From the NCBI RefSeq assembly GCF_029541745.1, contig NZ_CP089746.1:5651559-5715558 (forward strand): a DNA stretch of 64,000 nucleotides, written 5' to 3'. Below the pieces are notes generated by a model that saw nothing but the letters and a program-made list of their open reading frames with translations, ran no database searches and was not told the DNA's origin. This document shows, piece by piece, positions 54,825-62,264 of the stretch; position 1 is the stretch's first letter; each line of letters starts with the position of its first letter. Origin of the DNA: Streptomyces sp. LX-29 (lineage in GTDB: Bacteria > Actinomycetota > Actinomycetes > Streptomycetales > Streptomycetaceae). The translations under genes were made by a program, and so were the position numbers.

Positions 54825-56011
54825 TGTCAGAACCGCGCCGTGGACCCCTCCGCGGACCCGACTTCTCCTCCTACGCCCCCGACGACGTCGGCTGGCTGCT
54901 CCAGGACTTCTCCGACGTCACCCTGGAGGCGCCCACCGAGGAGCGGGAGGAGGCGATCCAGAGCGGCGGGGCGCACTACGCCGAGTCGCTGCCCGTGGAG
55001 TACCAGCCGAGCGAGGCGTACCAGGCGCTCTTCCGCTCCGCGCTGGACGAGTCGGCCACCCGGATCGCCCGCGCGGTCGGCACGGTCACCGAGACGGTGC
55101 TCGCCGAGCGCTCCCCGCGTCCGGTGCTGGTCTCGCTGGCCCGCGCGGGCACCCCGGTCGGTGTGCTGATGCGCCGCTGGGCGCTGCACGCGCACGGCCT
55201 GGACCTGCCGCACTACGCGATCTCGATCGTGCGCGGCCGGGGCATCGACACGGAGGCGCTGCGCTGGCTGGCGGACCACCACGACCCGGCCGATGTGGTG
55301 TTCGTCGACGGCTGGACCGGCAAGGGCGCGATCACCCGCGAACTGGCGGCGGCGGTCGCGGAGCTCGCCGCCGAGGGCCTGGCCGGCTTCGACCCGCGCA
55401 TGGTCGTGCTGGCCGACCCCGGCCGGTGCGTGGAGACGTACGGCACCCGCGATGACTTCCTCATCCCCTCCGCCTGCCTGAACTCCACCGTCTCGGGCCT
55501 GGTCTCGCGCACCGTGCTGCGCGCCGACCTGGTCGGCCCCGGCGACTTCCACGGCGCGAAGTTCTACCGCGAGCTGGCCGAGGCGGATGTCTCGGGGCTG
55601 TTCATCGACACGGTCGCGGCGCGCTTCGACGACGTGGCCGCCGATGTCGCGCTGGAGGTCAAGGAGCTCGCCGCCGCCGACCGCACCCCCACCTGGGAGG
55701 GCTGGGCCGCGGTGGAGCGGATCAGCGAGGAGTACGGCATCCACGACGTGAACCTGGTCAAGCCGGGTGTCGGCGAGACGACGCGGGTGCTGCTGCGCCG
55801 GGTGCCCTGGAAGATCCTGGCCGCCCCGGGCGCGGGCGCCGACCTGGACCATGTGCGGCTGCTCGCCGAGCAGCGCGGTGTGCCGGTGGAGGAGGTGGAG
55901 GGCCTGCCGTACTCGTGTGTCGGCCTGATCCACCCCCGCTATACGAGGGGAGCCACCGGGGCGGACGGCAAGGCCGTCGCCGCGGCCGGGCGAGAGGCGG
56001 CGGGGGAATGA
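54824..56011 (+). CDS. StiP family protein (PRTase-like with PELOTA-type RNA-binding region)
   Basis: The 395-residue protein matches the stress-induced StiP family: SSYAPDDVGWLLQDF, REEAIQSGGAHYAESLPVEYQPSEAY, SLARAGTPVGVLMRRW, YAISIVRGRGID, FVDGWTGKGAITREL and SACLNSTVSGLVSRTVL. Databases label it a cysteine protease, but the fold is phosphoribosyltransferase-like with a C-terminal PELOTA-type segment (LVKPGVGETTRVLLRRVPWKIL). It belongs to the Ter biosynthetic module. ATG 54824 overlaps the previous stop as TGATG; GTG 54821 is a one-codon alternative. Confidence 0.87.
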   Translation: MSEPRRGPLRGPDFSSYAPDDVGWLLQDFSDVTLEAPTEEREEAIQSGGAHYAESLPVEYQPSEAYQALFRSALDESATRIARAVGTVTETVLAERSPRPVLVSLARAGTPVGVLMRRWALHAHGLDLPHYAISIVRGRGIDTEALRWLADHHDPADVVFVDGWTGKGAITRELAAAVAELAAEGLAGFDPRMVVLADPGRCVETYGTRDDFLIPSACLNSTVSGLVSRTVLRADLVGPGDFHGAKFYRELAEADVSGLFIDTVAARFDDVAADVALEVKELAAADRTPTWEGWAAVERISEEYGIHDVNLVKPGVGETTRVLLRRVPWKILAAPGAGADLDHVRLLAEQRGVPVEEVEGLPYSCVGLIHPRYTRGATGADGKAVAAAGREAAGE

Positions 56012-56871
56012 CCGTGCTCATCGCCAGCGACCTGGACCGGACCCTCATCTACTCGTCGGCCGCGCTCGGCCTGGAGATGCCGGACGCCGAGGCGCCCCGG
56101 CTGCTCTGCGTGGAGCTGTACCAGCACAAGCCGCTGTCGTACATGACGGAGACCGCCGCCGGCCTGCTCGCGGAGCTGGCCCGCACCTCCGTCTTCGTGC
56201 CGACCACCACCCGCACCCGCGAGCAGTACGCCCGCATCCACCTGCCCGGCCCGGCCCCCGCGTACGCGGTCTGCGCCAACGGCGGCCACCTGCTGGTCGA
56301 CGGCGAGCCCGACGTCGACTGGCACCGGGCCGTACGGGGCCGGCTGGCCGCCGACTGCGCCTCGCTGGAGGAGGTCCGCGGCCACCTCACCGCCACCGCC
56401 GACCCGGCGTGGCTGCTGAAGGAGCGGGTGGCCGAGGACCTCTTCGCGTACCTGGTCGTGGAGCGGGATCTGCTGCCCGAGGGTTACGTCAAGGAGCTCG
56501 CCGACTGGGCCGAGCCGCGCGGCTGGAACGTCTCCCTCCAGGGCCGCAAGATCTACGCCGTCCCCAAGCCGCTCACCAAGAGCGCGGCCATCGCCGAGGT
56601 CGCCCGTCGCGCCGAAACCGGCGAGGTCCTCGCCGCCGGCGACTCCCTCCTCGACGCCGACCTCCTCCTCGCCGCCGACCAGGGCTGGCGCCCCGGCCAC
56701 GGCGAACTCGCCGACACCGGCTGGGCCGCCGAGCAGGTCACGGCCCTGACCACCCGCGGTGTCCAGGCCGGCGAGGACATCGTCCGCGCCCTCGCCGAAC
56801 GCGCCTCGGAGACCCGGGCGCGGGCGCGCAGCGAGGCGGTGATCCGGGCGGTGTCGCGGGGGAGGGCCTGA
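56008..56871 (+). CDS. HAD-superfamily phosphatase of the ter operon
   Basis: The 287-residue protein has HAD motif I LIASDLDRTLIYS (nucleophile and acid Asp near residues 8-10), motif II TTTRTREQY, the catalytic Lys region (LTKSAAIAEV) and motif IV AAGDSLLDADLLLAAD. The cap and length fit a Cof/sucrose-phosphate-phosphatase-like enzyme on a phosphorylated small molecule. The ATG overlaps the StiP stop as ATGA. It is the last gene of the operon; a terminator follows 30 bp after its stop. Confidence 0.9.
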   Translation: MTVLIASDLDRTLIYSSAALGLEMPDAEAPRLLCVELYQHKPLSYMTETAAGLLAELARTSVFVPTTTRTREQYARIHLPGPAPAYAVCANGGHLLVDGEPDVDWHRAVRGRLAADCASLEEVRGHLTATADPAWLLKERVAEDLFAYLVVERDLLPEGYVKELADWAEPRGWNVSLQGRKIYAVPKPLTKSAAIAEVARRAETGEVLAAGDSLLDADLLLAADQGWRPGHGELADTGWAAEQVTALTTRGVQAGEDIVRALAERASETRARARSEAVIRAVSRGRA

Positions 56872-56901
56872 CGCCCGCCGCGAACGGTCCGCCACGCCAC
56901 C

Positions 56902-56938
56902 AGCCCCCTCGACCGGCCTATGGTCGTTCGAGGGGGCT
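56902..56938 (+). terminator. Terminator of the ter biosynthetic operon
   Basis: AGCCCCCTCGA and TCGAGGGGGCT form a perfect 11-bp stem, with inner GACC/GGTC extending it, 30 bp after the HAD stop. Confidence 0.78.
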
Positions 56939-56944
56939 TCCGCG

Positions 56945-57133
56945 TCACCGGCCTACCGGCCCGGGGGGAGCGGCGGGTGCGCCGTCGGCCTCGGCGTCAC
57001 ACCTCGTCGAGCAGCCGCTTCGCCTGCGCTCTGCCAGCAGCAGCCACCGCCCCTCGCCAGCCGCGTCCTTGACCACCGACAGGCTCCCCTCGTGGTGCCG
57101 GCCTCCATGTCGACAGGTCAGGTAGTGGTCCAT
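56945..57133 (-). pseudogene. Small hypothetical ORF, possibly frameshifted
   Basis: The ATG at 57133 has a strong site, GAGGGGGA, 7 nt upstream. It encodes MDHYLTCRHGGRHHEGSLSV and continues to GRWLLLAER, then becomes unlike a normal protein (RRRSGCSTRC). In the next frame the same bases read AKRLLDEV followed by TGA (around 57001-57025), a much more natural end, so one base may have been lost. The open frame runs on to 56945. A short real protein with a recent frameshift is my reading; no family is recognised. Confidence 0.35.
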
Positions 57134-57421
57134 CAGCCCATCCCCCTCTTGTTGGCCGCGGGCCGCACGGTCTACGCCTGCCCGCGCTGTGCCCCGCACT
57201 TCCCGAGGCGACTCGACGTGAAGGAAGCGCGGGCTACGGCACGCGCCGGCAAGCCGGTCGGCCGCCCCTGGACCGGGTGGTTTCGGGGGGCCGCGGAGCT
57301 GATCCTCTCGAGCTGGCGGCCCGTTCACCCCGTCGAGACGGGGTTCGAGAACCGCCACGGGGTAGCCACTTCGGGTCGAACCACAGACAGGAGGGCACCG
57401 AATGATCCTCTCGAACTGTGA
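57107..57421 (+). CDS. Hypothetical small protein with CPRC motif
   Basis: The frame reads MSTGQVVVHQPIPLLLAAGR then TVYACPRCAPHFPRRLDVKEARATARAG, with a CxxC that could bind zinc. Third codon positions are GC-rich for the first 50 residues; the C-terminal half looks less protein-like. It is divergent from the small ORF at 57133 with a 27-bp overlap of 5' ends. The start is uncertain (GTG 57125 is an alternative). No family recognised. Confidence 0.3.
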   Translation: MSTGQVVVHQPIPLLLAAGRTVYACPRCAPHFPRRLDVKEARATARAGKPVGRPWTGWFRGAAELILSSWRPVHPVETGFENRHGVATSGRTTDRRAPNDPLEL

Positions 57422-57485
57422 CCACGACTGGGTCCAGTGGAGCGGCAAGAGCCGCTGCCGCAAGTGCGGAGAGACGTCAGGTTGA
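57402..57485 (+). CDS. 27-residue Cys-rich small ORF upstream of the kinase gene
   Basis: ATG 57402 has a strong AGGAGG site 7 nt upstream. The peptide begins MILSNCDHDWVQWSGKSRCR and ends KCGETSG, with Cys6, His8, Cys19 and Cys22, a possible zinc-binding set. The stop is 65 nt before the kinase start, and a 9-bp hairpin (57501-57523) sits in between. It could be a real micro-protein or a leader peptide that controls the downstream gene. Too short to assign to a family. Confidence 0.6.
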   Translation: MILSNCDHDWVQWSGKSRCRKCGETSG

Positions 57486-57500
57486 TCCGTCGCACGTCAC

Positions 57501-57523
57501 GGGAGCCGGTTTCGCCGGCTCCC
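57501..57523 (+). terminator. Hairpin between the small ORF and the kinase gene
   Basis: GGGAGCCGG and CCGGCTCCC form a 9-bp stem with a 5-nt loop, then TTCCCC. It is attenuator-like in position, 16 bp after the small ORF stop and 27 bp before the kinase ATG. Confidence 0.5.
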
Positions 57524-57550
57524 TTCCCCGAATCCCGGAGCGAGGACGTC

Positions 57551-58333
57551 ATGACATCCCGTATCACGTGGCATCACTTACCGGCTGTGGTCCAGGAGGC
57601 GATCGAATGGCACACCGGGCCGGTCGTCCAGGCACGCTCCATGTCGCACGGTCTCAACTGCACCGTGGCGGCTTCCCTCACCAGCCCGGCCGGGAAGACC
57701 TTCATCAAGGGCGTTCGCCTCGATGACCAGGCGGGCGGGGCGCAGCATCAGTGGGAGGTCGACCTCAACCCGTACGTGGCGGCGGTCTGCCCTCGTCTGC
57801 TGTGGCGTGTGGCGGTGGGCGGCTGGGACGTGCTGGGTTTCGAGTTCGTGGAGGGCCGGCACGCGGACCTGTCGCCCGGCTCGCCCGACCTCCCGAGGGT
57901 CGCGGAACTCCTGCGCCGTGCGGGCGAGCTGGAGCGGCCACCGCACCTCGCACTCCCCCGTTTCGCCGACCGCTGGGCCGACCACCTCGACCAGGCGGAC
58001 CTCGACCTCCTCCTCGGGGACGCCCTCCTGCACACCGACACGAACCCGCACAACATCCTCGTCAGCTCGGGCCGCGCCTACCTCATCGACTGGGCCACTC
58101 CGGCCCGAGGCCCCGCCTGGGTGGACGTGGCCCACACCGCCGTACGGCTCATGGAGGACGACTGCCCGCCCGCGCAGGCCCGCGCCTGGGCGGCCGCCTT
58201 CCCCTGCTGGAGGACCGTGGACCGCGACGCGCTGCGTGCCTTCGTGAGGGCGAGCTGCCGCTCCCTCGCCGCAGCCGTCGGCGAGTCCGGTGCCAGGGAG
58301 AGCAACGCCCGATTCGCGGCACTTCTCCACTAG
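57551..58333 (+). CDS. Aminoglycoside phosphotransferase-like kinase, gene with a TTA codon
   Basis: The 260-residue protein has the APH/ChoK kinase fold: a Lys in KTFIKGVRLDDQ near residue 58, the HTDTNPHNILV catalytic loop near residues 160-170 (Brenner motif with Asp and Asn) and YLIDWATPARGPAWVDVAH as the metal-binding motif. The substrate is unknown; many streptomycete members are not antibiotic kinases. Codon 10 (57578-57580) is TTA, so translation should depend on the bldA tRNA. A MazG-like gene follows 173 bp later. Confidence 0.82.
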   Translation: MTSRITWHHLPAVVQEAIEWHTGPVVQARSMSHGLNCTVAASLTSPAGKTFIKGVRLDDQAGGAQHQWEVDLNPYVAAVCPRLLWRVAVGGWDVLGFEFVEGRHADLSPGSPDLPRVAELLRRAGELERPPHLALPRFADRWADHLDQADLDLLLGDALLHTDTNPHNILVSSGRAYLIDWATPARGPAWVDVAHTAVRLMEDDCPPAQARAWAAAFPCWRTVDRDALRAFVRASCRSLAAAVGESGARESNARFAALLH

Positions 58334-58506
58334 CCAGCCGTCACGCCGCCCCGTCCGTGGGGCGCTGACGGAGCTTCGCCGTACGGCCGGCCTGCCGGCA
58401 GAGCACACCGTGCTTGAACCCATCGCGTGGGCCGAGCCGGCCGCAGCCGTGTCGGCGGTGCTTGACCCCACACAAACGACTGAGCAAACGACTGAGGAGG
58501 AAACCG

Positions 58507-58827
58507 ATGAAGGACACCACCTGGAGCCGGGTGGAGCGGCTGCGCGCCTGGCTGGATGAGCACTCCGACCCGGCGACGGCCGGGGACGCGAAGCTGTGGC
58601 GCGTACTCAAGATCGGCGAGGAGTTCGGTGAGGTCGTGGAAGCCATGCACGGTGCTGTGGGCGCCAACCCCCGCAAGGGCCCGAGCCACACCTGGGACGA
58701 CGTCCACAAGGAACTGTGCGACGTCATCGTCACGGGCATGGTCGCCCTCGCCACCTGCACCCCGGACGCCGAGAAGCTGCTCGACGACCACCTCAGACAC
58801 CTCGTCGCCCGGACAATGCCTTCGTGA
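58507..58827 (+). CDS. MazG-like nucleotide pyrophosphohydrolase family protein
   Basis: The 106-residue protein has a MazG-like helix pair with the metal site KIGEEFGEVVEAMHG (ExxE) and HKELCDVIVTGMVALAT (ExxxD). All-alpha NTP pyrophosphohydrolases of this size remove non-canonical NTPs; the substrate is unknown. GAGGAGG precedes the ATG. Just upstream is a 12-bp direct repeat, CAAACGACTGAG twice (58473-58496). It appears to follow the kinase gene in one unit. Confidence 0.83.
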   Translation: MKDTTWSRVERLRAWLDEHSDPATAGDAKLWRVLKIGEEFGEVVEAMHGAVGANPRKGPSHTWDDVHKELCDVIVTGMVALATCTPDAEKLLDDHLRHLVARTMPS

Positions 58828-58863
58828 GCCGTACCCCTCGACCGCTCCCCTCCAGCAGCGAAA

Positions 58864-58893
58864 GAGCCCCGCACCGATCTTGGTACGGGGCTC
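58864..58893 (-). terminator. Hairpin next to the duplicated tRNA-Val 3' half
   Basis: GAGCCCCG and CGGGGCTC with an inner ACC/GGT pair; the minus strand continues into TTTCGC. Its distance from the tRNA-half copy (20 bp) suggests it was the original tRNA-Val terminator. It also lies 36 bp after the MazG-like gene. Confidence 0.65.
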
Positions 58894-58910
58894 CGTCGCC
58901 GGTCAGGCAT

Positions 58911-58954
58911 GGTGGGCACAGACGGATTTGAACCGCCGACATCTGCTTGGTAAG
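58911..58954 (-). repeat. Duplicated 3' half of tRNA-Val (putative att site)
   Basis: Bases 58911-58948 are identical to 60020-60057, and the match continues to 58954 with one mismatch. It covers the tRNA from the anticodon loop to the discriminator base and stops there. This is the usual att core left by tyrosine-recombinase elements that integrate into a tRNA gene. Confidence 0.8.
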
Positions 58955-59605
58955 CCTGGTGGTGATCTCCGCGGTGTGTCTGCTGGTCGCCAGGCAGAGG
59001 GCCGACTCAGCGTGTCTTGGGGTGCCGGCACCGATGGACGCCCTGGGTGACCGCGGCTGACCGTCCGTTCTGGCACGCATCTGGCACGCTGCGCCAGGGG
59101 GTGGAGTTCGCTGCTGCCCACTGTCCAGGACGAGCCATGGCAGGGCCGCAACCGGTGTCTGGCTGCTTGGCACACACGCAGGCCCTCCAACTGTGTTGGT
59201 GGGTGGCCTGGCTGCGTGCAGGGACGTGCCTACGGGAAGGGCTCACCACACGCTCTCGTCTGAATGACGGTGAACGGGCCTGAACGAGACGGCCGCGCTC
59301 CTCACCGTCGACACCGGAGACGGCCCTCGCCGGGCAGCCAAGCCACCGTCGCCCGTGGAGCTAAGCTGCCCCGTGTCGCACCGTACGCATGCCTGAGGCG
59401 GGCCCCTGTGCGTCCTCGAGCGGGAAGGTTTCGTCTTCCCCGAAGTCCGCGGCCTGGAAGGGGTTTGTCGTTGGAGGCGGCGATGCGGCCGAACAGCGGG
59501 GTTGCCCTTCCAGAGCGGAAAACAGCGACGTCAGATCGATGAGAGGTCTCCCTTTCGTTGCAGGTCCCTGAAGGGGCCTGGCGTGCCGTGATCGGGCACA
59601 GTGGT
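58955..59605. other. Putative remnant of an integrated element, no clear gene
   Basis: This stretch lies between the duplicated tRNA half and the small KOW-like gene. ORFs here are short, mixed in frame and unlike known proteins. Direct CTGGCACG repeats occur near 59078-59096. Composition is a little less GC-rich than the flanks. No integrase can be recognised. Confidence 0.5.
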
Positions 59606-59827
59606 CTACAGCTTGGTCATCTTGGCGTACGGGCTCAAGATCCGCATTGGCGCCGAGCCGAAATCCACGAGCGCCGCGATTCCCTCCTCGATGCCGATCA
59701 CCCGGCCGAGGCCGTACATGTCATGTGTGACCTGGTCGCCCAGAGCGAAGTCCTTGGGAACCGGTGTGACCGGGGCCTTGAAGGGGCTGGTGGGCAAATG
59801 ACGCTTCGGTGCAGCAGGCTTAGTCAT
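59606..59827 (-). CDS. Small CarD/KOW-like protein, unknown function
   Basis: The 73-residue protein has KDFALGDQVTHDMYGLGRVI then GIEEGIAALVDFGSAPMRI, a beta-barrel pattern like the CarD/TRCF or UvrD C-terminal domain (GDxVxHxxYGxGxVxxxxG). Such domains bind RNA polymerase. It begins with a basic Lys/Pro tail. The ATG lies 7 nt after CATACT, so the mRNA may be leaderless; GAGGACA could also serve as a ribosome site. It lies inside the interval bounded by the tRNA-Val repeats. Confidence 0.68.
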   Translation of the reverse strand: MTKPAAPKRHLPTSPFKAPVTPVPKDFALGDQVTHDMYGLGRVIGIEEGIAALVDFGSAPMRILSPYAKMTKL

Positions 59828-59961
59828 TGTCCTCAGTATGCGCCTACGTGTGTCCCGTTCGCTGTGGCCGCCGGTACAGACCCGGTACGGACAGCCCGAA
59901 GGCCGTTCTGGGACGTAAGTGGCACGGGGCCTCGGCGCAGTTCCCCGAGCCGAAAAAGATC

Positions 59962-60003
59962 AAGGCCCAGGTAACTGGTTTCACACCGGTTGACCTGGGC
60001 CTT
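59962..60003 (-). terminator. Intrinsic terminator downstream of tRNA-Val
   Basis: AAGGCCCAGGT pairs with ACCTGGGCCTT, and AACTGGT pairs with ACCGGTT inside, around TTCAC. On the minus strand it is followed by GATCTTTTTCGG. It starts 19 bp after the tRNA 3' end. Confidence 0.82.
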
Positions 60004-60021
60004 TGCCGTGTTCGGCGAGGG

Positions 60022-60093
60022 TGGGCACAGACGGATTTGAACCGCCGACATCTGCTTTGTAAGAGCAGCGCTCTACCGCTGAGCTATGCGCCC
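60022..60093 (-). tRNA. tRNA-Val (anticodon UAC)
   Basis: Seventy-two bases fold as a cloverleaf. The acceptor stem pairs GGGCGCA with TGTGCCC, the anticodon arm is CTGCT-CTTACAA-AGCAG with anticodon UAC, and the T arm holds GGTTCAAATCC. The discriminator is A and CCA is not encoded. The 3' half is duplicated at 58911-58954, so this gene was an integration target that was rebuilt. Confidence 0.95.
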
Positions 60094-60276
60094 TGGGACG
60101 AAGAGACAGAGTACATTGCCGCCACCCCGACTTCGCAATCCGGCCAGCGTGCGCTGATGGGCCTCCGGGGCGGGGGCCGCCCCGGAGGTCGGGCCGCTGG
60201 TTTGTTCGGGGCGGTGGGAGAATGGCAGCCGGGTCTGGGGCGATCTTGGCGATCTAGCGGGAGAGGTCGGTAGAGG

Positions 60277-61719
60277 GTGGTGACGGGGACACTCGTGCGG
60301 GCCGTGCGGGCGGTGGTGTGGGCGGGGCGGTCCGTGCGCCGCCCTGGGGGTCGGAGTGCGGTGCGGGAGGTCGCCGGCGTGGTGCTGCTGCCGTTGCCGC
60401 TGCTGGCCGTGGCCGTCGCGGCGCTGCCAGGGGCCTTTCCCGGGGGCGGGGCCCGACGGTGGTTCGGGGGGCGCGGGGAGGGGCAGCGGGCCGAGGCGCA
60501 GGCGGCCAAGGACGCCGCCGCGGCCGCGTTCTACGAGCTGGACACCGCGCAGCGGGAGCTCCGGATCTCCATCGAGACCATCAGCGCCGTCGACGACTCA
60601 CCCGGCGCGCGCAAGGTGATCGAGGACTTCGCCGCCTTCGGGCGGCGCGTCGACGAGGTCAGTCACGCCTACATCACCGCGGTCGACGCCCACGACCTCG
60701 ACCGGGACGACCTGGACGGCGGCACCGCCGCCCGAGCGCGGACGGAGCTGGCGCGAGCGAAAGAGGAGCTGGACCGGGTCCGGGCCGAGCTGGAGCGGTT
60801 CGGGGAGGGGCTCGGGCCGCTGCTGCGCCAGGCCGAGAGCCGGCTGGCCCAGCTCGCGCCCGCGGTGGAGCGGGCCCGCCAGGCGCTGCTCGCCGCCACC
60901 CAGGCCCTGGACACCGTACGGGCCTCCGGCCTGCGCGCCGACGACCTCGCCGCCCGGCTGGCGGCCCTCGCGCCCGAGCTGACCAAGCTCAACCAGGGCG
61001 CCGGCCAGCACGGCGTACAGGAGACCATCCGGCGCGCGGACGACGTGCTGCGCCGCGCGGAGGCGGTGCGCGGCGAGGCCGAGCGGCTGCCCGAGCGGGC
61101 GGCGGAGACGGACCGGCGGCTGGTCTCCCTCCGTACCCGCTCGGAGGCCATCAGCACCCGAGCCGCCGGCGTCGAGCCCGTGCTCAGCGAGCTGCGCCGG
61201 CGCTACAGCGCCGCCTGCTGGCAGGACCTCCAGCCCGTTCCCGAGCAGGCCGTCCGCGATATCGCGCTCGCCCAGCAGAAGCTCAAGGAGGCCCAGGCCG
61301 CCCGCGACGCCCAGCAGTGGGCCGACGCCACCGCCCGGCTCGCCACCGTACGGGCCCTCCTCAACACCACCGACGAGGCCGTCTCCGCCGCCGGGGACCG
61401 GCTGCGCCGCCTCGACCGGGTCTCCTACGACCCGCAGCAGGAGATCGACCGCACCCGCTTCACCATCCGCGACGCCCAGCGGCTCGCCATGGACGGCCGT
61501 TCCACCCCCGATCCGCGGCACGCCCGGCCCCTCGACGCCGCCGTCGAGCGGCTCGACCGCGCTATCGCCGGCCTGGAGGGCCGCCATCCCGACTGGTGGC
61601 ACTTCCTCACCGAGCTGGAGGACGTACGACTGGCCGTCGGCCGGGTGGTCCAGGACATCCGCACCGAGCGCGGGGGATCGAACGCCGGACAGAACGCCGG
61701 ACGGAATAGCCGGCGGTGA
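60277..61719 (+). CDS. Membrane-anchored coiled-coil protein, unknown function
   Basis: The 480-residue protein has one N-terminal hydrophobic helix (VAGVVLLPLPLLAVAVAAL, about residues 33-52) followed by about 400 residues of Ala/Arg/Glu/Leu-rich coiled coil (AKEELDRVRAELERFGEGLGPLLRQAESRLAQL and similar). No catalytic motif is visible. The organisation resembles TPM-neighbouring or septum-associated coiled-coil proteins of actinobacteria, but I cannot name a family. GTG 60277 or 60280 are equally possible starts; AGAGGTCGG lies upstream. Confidence 0.75.
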   Translation: MVTGTLVRAVRAVVWAGRSVRRPGGRSAVREVAGVVLLPLPLLAVAVAALPGAFPGGGARRWFGGRGEGQRAEAQAAKDAAAAAFYELDTAQRELRISIETISAVDDSPGARKVIEDFAAFGRRVDEVSHAYITAVDAHDLDRDDLDGGTAARARTELARAKEELDRVRAELERFGEGLGPLLRQAESRLAQLAPAVERARQALLAATQALDTVRASGLRADDLAARLAALAPELTKLNQGAGQHGVQETIRRADDVLRRAEAVRGEAERLPERAAETDRRLVSLRTRSEAISTRAAGVEPVLSELRRRYSAACWQDLQPVPEQAVRDIALAQQKLKEAQAARDAQQWADATARLATVRALLNTTDEAVSAAGDRLRRLDRVSYDPQQEIDRTRFTIRDAQRLAMDGRSTPDPRHARPLDAAVERLDRAIAGLEGRHPDWWHFLTELEDVRLAVGRVVQDIRTERGGSNAGQNAGRNSRR

Positions 61720-61807
61720 TCCGCCTCGCGGGCCGGGGAATCTCCGGTGGCCTCGCCGTGTCGCTGTGATCCGCGGGGCTCCTTGGGGCCCCGCGCCCGC
61801 GTACCTG

Positions 61808-61834
61808 TTGACCTGCGGCTCCCCTCGTTATGCT
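61808..61834 (+). promoter_or_regulatory. Promoter of the FmdB gene, leaderless
   Basis: TTGACC (61808-61813), 15 bp, TATGCT (61829-61834), ending 7 nt before the ATG at 61842, with no ribosome site. Confidence 0.55.
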
Positions 61835-61841
61835 GCCTCTC

Positions 61842-62057
61842 ATGCCTCGCTACGAGTACCGCTGCCGCGCCTGTGGGACGACCTTTGAGCTGAACCGGCC
61901 GATGGCCGAGTCCTCCGCCCCCGCGGCCTGCCCCGAGGGCCACGACGACACCGTCAAGCTGCTCTCCGCCGTCGCCGTCGGCGGCACCGCCGCGCCGCGC
62001 CCCGCCTCCGGAGGCGGGGGTGGCGGTGGATGCTGCGGAGGCGGATGCTGCGGCTGA
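61842..62057 (+). CDS. FmdB family zinc-ribbon protein
   Basis: The 71-residue protein starts MPRYEYRCRACGTTFELNRPM, the FmdB zinc ribbon (CxxC, with the second pair reduced to ACPEGH), and ends in a Gly/Cys tail GGCCGGGCCG. FmdB-type proteins are putative regulators of unknown target. The Cys-rich C-terminus resembles a metal-binding tail. Confidence 0.85.
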   Translation: MPRYEYRCRACGTTFELNRPMAESSAPAACPEGHDDTVKLLSAVAVGGTAAPRPASGGGGGGGCCGGGCCG

Positions 62058-62264
62058 CCGCCCCTCCGGACAGCCCGTCCGGACGGCCCCTCCGGCCCGC
62101 CCTCCGGTAGGCCCCGGTCTTCCGAAATCCCGCCGCCCCGCGGTTTCGTCCGCTCCGGTTGAGGCACGCGCAGCCTAGGCGGATCCTTGAAAAAGGTCCG
62201 TTTCAGTCACCTCCGCAACGCGCGACGCAACCGCTCGCGACGCAATCGCATAAGGAGGCCGGAC

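Noticed and set aside
54824-56011. StiP called as a genuine cysteine protease
   Set aside because: The family label is protease, but no Cys/His catalytic arrangement is evident and context favours a PRTase-like metabolic role.
57327-57344. ACCCCGTC-GA-GACGGGGT, considered as part of a tRNA
   Set aside because: No cloverleaf can be built around it; it is an isolated dyad in a region of uncertain small ORFs.
58290-58559. ORF of 89 codons overlapping the kinase and MazG-like genes
   Set aside because: It reads fairly naturally but has no plausible start or ribosome site, and half of it is a shadow of the MazG-like gene.
59007-59249. Minus-strand ORF inside the tRNA-bounded interval, considered as an integrase remnant
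   Set aside because: No tyrosine-recombinase motifs (R...HxxR...Y) can be seen.
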